This document shows, piece by piece, positions 56,781 through 64,000 of a DNA stretch of 64,000 bases. Source of the DNA: Icerya purchasi (taxonomy: Eukaryota > Arthropoda > Insecta > Hemiptera > Monophlebidae); the NCBI GenBank assembly GCA_039619475.1, contig CM077115.1, positions 65,664,864-65,728,863 on the forward strand. Direction: 5' to 3'. Both the position numbers and the translations under genes were made by a program. Positions within the stretch are counted from its first letter, which is position 1. Each line of letters opens with the position of its first letter. The notes under the pieces are model-generated. The model did no database searches and was not told the DNA's origin. It worked only from the letters and a program-made list of their open reading frames with translations.

Positions 56781-58252
56781 TTTTTCCTTATGAATGCGAA
56801 TTTTATTATACAAACGCAGTTACTTCTATACCATAAAACTGTCTGTAAAGTAGACTGTAAATCTCGGAATAAACAATTGAATACCTCTGCGCACTCGCTA
56901 AACAGCTTGATTTGCTTTCAAACATTTCTTGCAAACCGTTCAAAAATAAATATTACTCGTATTTTCTTTTGGTTACTATTTTTTTTCCGTTTCACGTTAC
57001 TCGCATTTATTTCAAATGAAGATGGCGTATTTCTAAGTGAAATATTCTGTTATACCTAACCAGATGGTTGTTCACGAGGAGACAATTACTGATAAGTGAA
57101 TTATTCGGAACTCAGCACGATTCATCGGTAATTGAACTAGTTCAAAAGCAGATTATATTTGTCAAATTACCCTCCACTGTCATAGTAGGTAAAGCCGATC
57201 ACAAGATAGCGACTAACTTCTGCTAATAATTTTTTCGTCGGAATAAAAAAGAGAATTCGTACTTTTTAAATTATGCATAAATCTGTCGATTTTCTATCAA
57301 TTGTCCCCGGATCATTTCCAACTACCGGTTATAAGAAACCTGTTTCTTTTCTCGTCGGTCGGATGCATATCATCCCAGACGAAACCAAATCCAAACAAAG
57401 CACTATTGAATTACCCCGTTTCCTATAACGACCTTAAAAGTCTTTTTCCACAATAATAAAGCTTTTTCCGTTACCTTTGCATCCAAACGTATCTGATCTG
57501 AAGTTGAAAGAAACGGGGAATATCTCCCTTTTTGTGGGATCAAATTCGGCCCGCTATTTTCAATGAACTGCAGTTTATTTTTCGTGCGATTTTTGGAGGG
57601 AGATGTAAACAGTTATGTTTTTTACGGATTTAATCAACCGAGGGAAATTATACAGAATTTGAAATTTATAAAATTCGATCTCTTACTATTACCAGAATAC
57701 ACAGGTTGAATGACTTCAAAAGAATTTTTCCAAACGCTTATACATCGAATTAATACGCATTTGTCCAAACGTCTTTTTCTTTTATTATGTACATATACGA
57801 AACGGCCAACGTAAATATAACATTTTGTAAAAATTTATCGAAATTTTGTCGATGGAAAATTTCAAATAGCAGTGTAGCCGAAAATTCTTGGTAAACTTTA
57901 AAAGGGTTAGACCACTCTAGATCAAAAGAAAATTGATATTTTAACATATTTTTTATATGAAGTAATGAAATAAATTCAAATTCTCTGTGGGTTAGTCTCT
58001 TACGCCGCTAGTGAAGTGTACAATTTTTTTTTTTTTTTTTTTTGTGACAAATTATAACAAAATTCCGACTGTGCAAAATTTATTTTTCTATTTTTCTTTT
58101 TTCGAATGGTCAACCGCTGGAACCATAGCTCGTGCGGTTTTTTTACTTTTTTTATTTATATGCAGTTATAAGAAGCGTGAATAATTTTTTCGACCTACTG
58201 ATTTTTGCTGAGGAAAATGTTTAAAAAATTATCGGATAAATATTTACAACAT

Positions 58253-58293
<41 letters not shown>

Positions 58294-59861
58294 CGGTAAC
58301 TAATCTGGTTTCGAACGTAAAACTTTTCACTTGAAAAAATGCAATTTGGAGAAAAACCTAACTAAATAAAACCTCAAAATCTAACCTGCGATGCCTTCAC
58401 TATTGATTTCTCACATCAATTTTCTCTGTTCCTCTTTTCTATTGCGAGTGTTTTTGAACTAATCTTAGCATTTTTCATTGCTTCTGACAAAAATTAAAGC
58501 TTGAAGCGTTGTACGCCGCTGCCTTCTTTGCACAGATTAGAGCCTTTTGGGCTAACTTCCATATGCATAACGTTCGTGATGATCATGGTTGGAGAAATAC
58601 CGTTCTTTTACATAATACAAACATCAAAATATTCGTTGTAATATCTAATATCGTTTTGCCACACAATCAATGTGCCGACACTAATATTTCCATTGCGGGT
58701 TTACGTAAAATCAAAATTGTAGCGACTGAGATACTACTCAACTTTCTTTCTACGCTAGTTTCCCAAACAGCATACAATGACTTGTAGCTTCTCCTTTTAA
58801 TCATGAATCTAATCGAGCACTTTTCATGTTGTCGTTTCTCACCTATAGATAATTTATGATCCACAAGGTAGCCCCCTTATAATATCATTGTTCTCCATCT
58901 TTTCAAGCGAATTTCTATATACGGAGATAATTTACAATATATGCAAAAAGTTAATCAGTAGAGCTTCCCGGGTACATTCCTCCAGCATCTTTCGCCTTCT
59001 TTTTCAAATGACGAACATGGGTACCATTCGTATTTTCTATACATTCTTTCTTTAATACTGTGAGATTTTCGTTTTTTCTGATTTTTTTTTTTTTTTTAAC
59101 AGTAATTATTTTAAATGTTTCCGAACTTTTACATTACCCCCTGACGGTAGACTCGGAGCGGACCGGAGGGCTACGTAGAAATTTGAAATTTAGGGTACTT
59201 GGCGACGTTGACCGCCACTAATATCTAAGTATAACACCTTCTAAAAAAAAACAATAAAAAGCAACAGAATTTGTCAAATAAGGACATCTGCGAAACAAAA
59301 AATAATAAGTTATCTGCTCTGAGATTATCGCTACATCACTGCAATGAACAGTTAGACAATTACTAAGAACTTCGCAGCAATAATGCTACTACCAAAACCT
59401 GATACTTTTTTGGAAATTTTATCACCACAAAAAAAAAACAACAGATGATCAGGGAATATTACAAAATTTAAAGTAGACCTAACGAATCGGATTTAAGGGA
59501 AAAACTTATTTTTTTGACAGCTATAAAACAGACCGAAAAAGAATATGGCAATTTTCAATTATTGTTTTTACAAAACAAAACAAAAAACCATAAAAAGAAA
59601 ACTTATTGTCGACTCAACGAAAATCACAATTTCGGGGAAACAAACATACTTCGTTCGGAGTTCCCGCGTTACATTTAAACATATCGATCGTGTTTTACTA
59701 CGTTCTAATCCAGTTTTCTCTTCGACTTTGTGTTTGTGCGATCGTTTATGTATATTATCGTGTTTTTATCAGTATATTGTATTATCTTATCTTATCTTTT
59801 TTATAGAAAAAACCAGCGCGGGTAAAACCAACGCCGAGTCGGCGAGCGCTCGCCGATCAAC
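56781..59861. other. Non-coding stretch, nothing recognised
   Basis: AT-rich, with T-runs (58026-58043, 59082-59097) and one AT microsatellite. The last 100 bases before 59862 are less AT-rich and probably the leader of the LINE fragment that follows. Confidence 0.45.
58255..58288. repeat. (AT)n microsatellite
   Basis: About 16 AT dinucleotides. Confidence 0.9.
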
Positions 59862-60240
59862 ATGCATAATATCACCCAGCTTATCAGTTCTCCCTCTGCT
59901 CTCCCATCGAACAATATAAATCTAGTGAATAATGTGTCTTTTGCTGAAAAAACCAAAAATAAAATTGCTCCCATCACGGAATTTTCTCCGCAATTATTTG
60001 AGGATCATGGCATGGTTTTCAACTGCATTAAGGAATTCCGCGTCAGGGATTGCTTAATTGCCCCCACTAAAGTCATCATAGTGACGAGAACGTTTTGTTA
60101 ATTGTTACTATCGGTTGTTCGCTCGCGTGCTTATCAGTTAACGATTGTTCGGCGATAACGGCATCTTCACTTTCAAAGACATCGTTTGTATAGCTGATAA
60201 GACTGGTGAGATCGTTTTAATTCAATCGCTCTGCGCTCGT
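59862..60240 (+). pseudogene. Family A-like ORF1 N-terminal fragment
   Basis: An ATG at 59862 opens a 79-codon frame containing VNNVSFAEKTKNKIAPITEF and FEDHGMVFNCI. This matches the FAEK/FSEK...ITPL block followed by an aromatic G-F-P block in the ORF1 of A1 and A2. A frameshift near 60090 is needed to read on into GDNGIFTFKDI, which may correspond to the next conserved segment. Directly behind it begins the leader of the family B element, so this is a chimeric junction or a target for the B insertion. Confidence 0.55.
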
Positions 60241-60395
60241 CTTTCGGTTATTTAGCGGTCTTTCTTAAGAAGATTAAGTTCATTCTGTTTAGTTAATTTA
60301 TTTCTATTTATATATTTTATTTTATTTTATTTTCTTCCGTTACCCCCCTTTTTTTCCCCTTCTTTTCTCTATTTCTTATTTTCTGTGTTTGATCA

Positions 60396-62325
60396 ATGAG
60401 CTCGTCTAGTGGAGGCCGCTCAGCGGCCTCCTACAAGGAAAGTAAGTTGTCGAAACCGAATCTGCATCTCCAGATGGAGGTTGACGCTTCCGGTAAACGT
60501 AAGTTATCCGGTCCCCTTTCTCCAGTCGCATCGGTCCCTAGTAAGGATCTGCGACTCTCTAATCCAGACCTCATTAACCTCGCCGGCAATAGCAGTAATA
60601 ATAGCGATACCAGTGAAAATAACACTAAAAATAGTAAAAATAATAATAATAAAAATAACAGTAATAACAATAAAAATAATAATAGTAGTGATAATAGTAT
60701 TAATCACTTAAGCAAAAATAACTCTAACATTAACGTCAGCGCTACCGATGCTATTAAAAACTTTACTATTAAAAACTCGCACCTTACTAGTAATATCAAT
60801 AATACCAATAATAATAATAACAGAGATGCCGACAACAAAAATAATACTAACGGTAATTATAGTAACAGTAATAACAATAGCAATAATAATAATAATTATG
60901 GTGATGGTAATAGTGGTAGTAATAATAATAATAATATTAATAATATTAATAACAACAATGGTAATAATAGTAATAGTAATGACATTAGTAATAATAATAA
61001 CAATGATGATAGTAATGGTGGTGGCAATAACAATAGTAATGATAATAGTAATGATGATAACAACAATAGTAATACTAACCATAATAATTCTGATAGTAAT
61101 GCTAATAATAACAATATGAATATCGCAATATTTGCCGATAATCACCCAGGTCCTTTCACCGTCTACGTGGAAGGTTGCTCTGAGGATAGAAACATCGGCA
61201 ATCTCCACCCTTTAGCCTTTGCAAGGCTTATTCACGCTGCGTCCACTCCTCTAAGCAGAATTGATTCTCTCGACAAGGGTCACATTGCGGTCCAATTTCC
61301 TTCTGCTTCTTACGCAAACTCTTTCTTAAATAATTCCACTTTCCTTTCATCCAACAATATCAAAGCGTACATTCCCAACAGTCTACTATACAGATTGGGT
61401 GTCATCACAGATATCCACCCATCGTTCACAGAAAAGGACATCCTGGAGGGCATTTGGTCCTCTATTCCCATCATTTCTATCCGCCGAATTCATCGTACTT
61501 CCGAGGGAAAGAAAATTCCGACAAGGTCTGTTGAATTGAAGTTTATCAACACAGTTCTTCCGGAATTCGTCTCCATTTTCCAACTGAGATTTCTTGTCTC
61601 CCCTAGCATCCGTCAACCTACTCAGTGTTCGAAGTGTTTCCTATTTGGACACATCGCCAAACACTGTCGTAGCACCTCCCCTATCTGCCTCCACTGTGCC
61701 TCTTGACACCTTATTACAGACTGCAGTAATCTGCACGAACCGCCACTTTGTCGCAACTGCAAAGGCCCTCATTGCTCTAACGATCGTTCTTGCCCAGAAT
61801 GGGGAAGACAAAAAGACATTAAGAGGCTAATGGCCTTTGAAAATATTTCTTTTCAAGAGGCTGCCTCTTTAAATAAGAATCGCTTTGTATCACAAGCATT
61901 CACCTACGAGGATCGAGCCGCGGTGTCCCCTTTGTCGCACAGAACTCCTTCCAAAGGGCCTACCTCCTTCCCATCTCGAATCTATTCCCCTCCTAGCCCT
62001 AAATCTCCCACTTCCCACAAACCTCGTAATCCTAAATCTTCATATTCCTTCTAACTTTATCCCTCACCCCTCTAATGGATGGGCTCTTAGGAGACCTACT
62101 CATTCAAATATCCCGGCTACAAATGATACCTATGCCCCAACTACTTTTCAAACCAATCCTACTTCCTTGACTAACATCTCTGTTCCTTCCTCGGTTTCTG
62201 CGCCCGTAATTCAAACTATCTCGGCGGCCATCATGGAGCTTCTTAACTCCAACAACATTGTTTCTTCTTCCTCCTTTGTTGACTCATTATCATCGTTTCT
62301 CTCCAATAATCTTTGTTCTCAATAG
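60396..62325 (+). pseudogene. Family B ORF1, asparagine-rich gag with CCHC knuckles
   Basis: ATG at 60396. Residues 1-63 are basic and Ser-rich. Residues 64-241 (60586-61118) are an Asn/Ser tract built from AAT, AAC and AGT codons. Then comes a folded part starting PGPFTVYVEGC and including GHIAVQFPSASYANSFLNN, RLGVITDIHPSFTEKDILEG and RRIHRTSEGKKIPTRSVELK. Three zinc knuckles follow: CSKCFLFGHIAKHC, CLHCAS then HLITDC, and CRNCKGPHCSNDRSC. A TGA at 61704-61706 sits inside the second knuckle, but the frame stays open after it to 62054. A frameshift near 62045 is needed to reach the end SSFVDSLSSFLSNNLCSQ at 62325. The protein is a presumed nucleic-acid-binding gag of the I or Jockey kind. Confidence 0.8.
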
Positions 62326-63120
62326 TTACAGAAGCATAAAAGTTAAAAGCTCGGAGCCAAGCATTGCTTCTTATTTTCGATGTTGCTCCTTTTCGTCACT
62401 TTCTCATTCTGTACTCTTTCGTATTCACCCCTTTTTCTTTTCCCGCAAATATTTCCAGGCATTGAAGACAGCTGCCCGAATCTGATGAATTGTTTTTTCC
62501 TCATTTCGTGAATATGCCGTTGCTGAGGTAATCAAAAATACTTTCGGGCACGGTTTTTTTCACTTTACTCCTCTTGCTCCCCTATGTACTCATGTCAAGA
62601 TGCTACAAAACATCTTTGGACTCGGATACATAGGAACTACTCTCTGCTGCACAGTCTCTTGTGCTTATGGAACATTTATTAGGATTGCTGACGTGCACCT
62701 AATTTAACCTATAATTTGTAGACTTGATCTACATTCTGCGTTCGTAATGGGCATTAGGCTGTCTAATTCGTTGCCTTTTGTTTTCAGCACCAAAGCCTCC
62801 TTTTATGCCAGCGGCATATGTGTCAATGGGAGGACAATTTGTACTTTACTCTCTGCATGCCTCCCTTTCCTAAAATTTAGCTCAGTTTATCTTTCCTCTT
62901 GCTCCACTTTATGTTTTATCTGGCTGGCTCCGTTTTTCTTTCTTTTCCGTTCTATTTCCGTTGTCCTACTTCTCCCTTTTCTTCTACCTCCAAGCTCTAC
63001 TTATGCGCTGTTGTCCTTGCATCTTGTAATGGCCTCCTACATCTGTCGAGGCCTCTCTCACTTTCTCCCTCCTATCCCTGTCCTCACTTTCCTTTGTCCC
63101 AACCCTTCCAAGGCTTAAAC
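62326..63120 (+). other. Long gap between ORF1 and ORF2 of the family B element
   Basis: No recognised coding sequence, though a 123-codon frame (62747-63118) ends three bases before the ORF2 ATG. In A1 and A2 the equivalent gap is 45 and 84 bases, so 795 bases is unusual. It may hold an inserted fragment. Confidence 0.4.
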
Positions 63121-64000
63121 ATGGTGGCCGCCTTGAATATATTACAATGGAACTGTCGTAGCCTTAGAGCTAATAAACATTCATTAGAGGGTCTGCTGGA
63201 TCTCCATGAAATCAGTGTCGCTCTTATCTGAAACGTGGCTCCGTGCTGGAATGAATCTCCAATTTAGAGGTTTCACTCTGGTCAGGAATGATCGTGAGGA
63301 TGGTTACGGTGGAGCCACTATCCTCATAAGAAATGATATTCCCTTTCTTTCTCATAATGTTCCTTATAACTTCTCCTCTAACAACAATCAGCCAAATATT
63401 GTACATATTTCTATTTCTACTAACCCTGGCCGCTCCCTAAATTTTATTTCCGTCTATGTTCCTCCTGATTATGATCTTCGTCACTTTCCCCTCTCTCAGT
63501 TTTTCAATTCTCTTCCTCATCACTTTATCATTGGTGGCGACTGGAACGCTCGCTCCCCCTCTTGGGGTTGCTCATCCTATAACTCTAATGGTACTGTCCT
63601 TGAAAATTCTATTCTTTCCGATAACTTGTTTCTCCTTAACGATTCCTCGCCTACATATATTAGGAGTCCGTCCATCTTCAGTTCCCTTGACCTAACTTTT
63701 TCCTCTCCCAATGCTGGCCTCAACTATAACTGGAGGACTCTTGCGGGTACCTTTGGTAGTGATCATGTTCCCATTTTGACAACTCCTCTCAATTTTCCTT
63801 CTCCTGCTCTATTTAGGCCCCTTCATTCTCCCAAATGGAATCTTTCCAAAACGGACTGGACTCTATTTCGTTCTATTATGGATCATTTGCTTCCTAATTT
63901 GTGTCCTTCCTCTGATCCCATATCATCCTATAATTTTTTTCTTCATTCCGCTACATCTGCTCTTTCTTTATCTTCTCCATCTCGCCCCCCGATGCGCTCT
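63121..64000 (+). pseudogene. Family B ORF2, endonuclease part, with frameshift
   Basis: ATG at 63121, then LNILQWNCRSLRANKHSLEG. Near 63226-63230 a frameshift produces a TGA; reading on in the next frame from 63227 gives SETWLRAGM and is open to the window edge. Endonuclease features: QWNCRS, the E of SETWL, IIGGDWNARSPSWG near 63530 (Trp where Phe or Tyr is usual), SSLDLTF near 63680 and GSDHVPI near 63760. The linker continues PKWNLSKTDWTLFRSIM. Reverse transcriptase lies beyond the window. Confidence 0.85.

Larger units (their letters stand above)
60240..64000 (+). mobile_element. Family B LINE, 5' half, running off the right edge
   Basis: Plus strand: leader (about 60240-60395, T- and C-rich), ORF1 (60396-62325, interrupted), a 795-base gap, then ORF2 starting at 63121 and open at the edge after one frameshift. 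Its pyrimidine-rich strand and ORF2 style link it to the 3' fragments at 11330, 14620, 18205, 33540, 54150 and 55790; these do not overlap it, so membership of one family is an inference. Confidence 0.75.

Noticed and set aside
60431..61208. Several Leu-, Ile- or Val-rich frames overlapping the Asn-rich ORF1
   Set aside because: They are other-frame and antisense readings of the AAT/AAC repeat; only the Asn frame continues into a conserved gag domain.
1..64000. CRISPR array or prokaryotic operon
   Set aside because: Repeats are microsatellites or transposons; there are no regularly spaced direct repeats with unique spacers, and the gene content is eukaryotic retroelements.

Overview
The window looks like nuclear DNA of an arthropod, most likely an insect and possibly a hemipteran. 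It is AT-rich and full of microsatellites and poly(A) or poly(T) tracts. It is built almost entirely from transposable elements: LINEs of the I, Jockey and RTE groups, plus Mutator-like, PIF/Harbinger and hAT-type DNA transposons. No host gene, tRNA, rRNA or CRISPR array could be recognised. The organism call is an inference from the mix of elements; nothing in the sequence proves it.

Layout. 1-3960 (minus): 5' part of a LINE of the I group (family A1) with open ORF1 and ORF2, running off the left edge. 5300-8690: decayed RTE copies on both strands. 11330-18455: 3' fragments of a second I-type family (family B), followed by a degenerate minisatellite (18455-18840). 19472-20120: a short A-tailed repeat and a Helitron-like 5' end. 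21110-21495: an RTE tail. 23900-29569: a large imperfect palindrome whose arms carry PIF/Harbinger transposase remains and an hAT-type MITE. Its left arm is split by a Jockey-type LINE and its right arm by an I-type LINE fragment. 32215-34295: further family A and B relics. 36920-37774: a 5'-truncated family A2 copy lying tail-to-tail with a nearly intact A2 element (38107-43774, minus). That A2 element is itself inserted close to one end of a Mutator-like element (38076-46629) whose transposase pseudogene is at 44290-46024. 46763-47500: another family A fragment. 48985-50560: Jockey-type gag and endonuclease relic. 51400-52140: RNase H tail of another I-type LINE. 54150-56780: family B fragments. 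59862-64000: a family A-like ORF1 fragment, then the 5' half of a family B element. That element has a strongly asparagine-rich ORF1 and an endonuclease ORF that runs off the right edge.

How the parts work together. The best preserved elements (A1, A2, B) each encode an RNA-binding ORF1 protein and an ORF2 polyprotein with AP-type endonuclease and reverse transcriptase; A2 also has RNase H and a C-terminal zinc-binding motif. A2 has one frameshift in ORF1 and one nonsense codon in ORF2, so it inserted fairly recently. Family A copies end in a 3' stem-loop with a conserved loop and stems that vary but still pair, which suggests an RNA element under selection. Most of the remaining sequence (8.7-11.3, 21.5-23.9, 29.9-32.2, 34.3-36.9, 52.1-54.1 and 56.8-59.9 kb) is non-coding and unrecognised.
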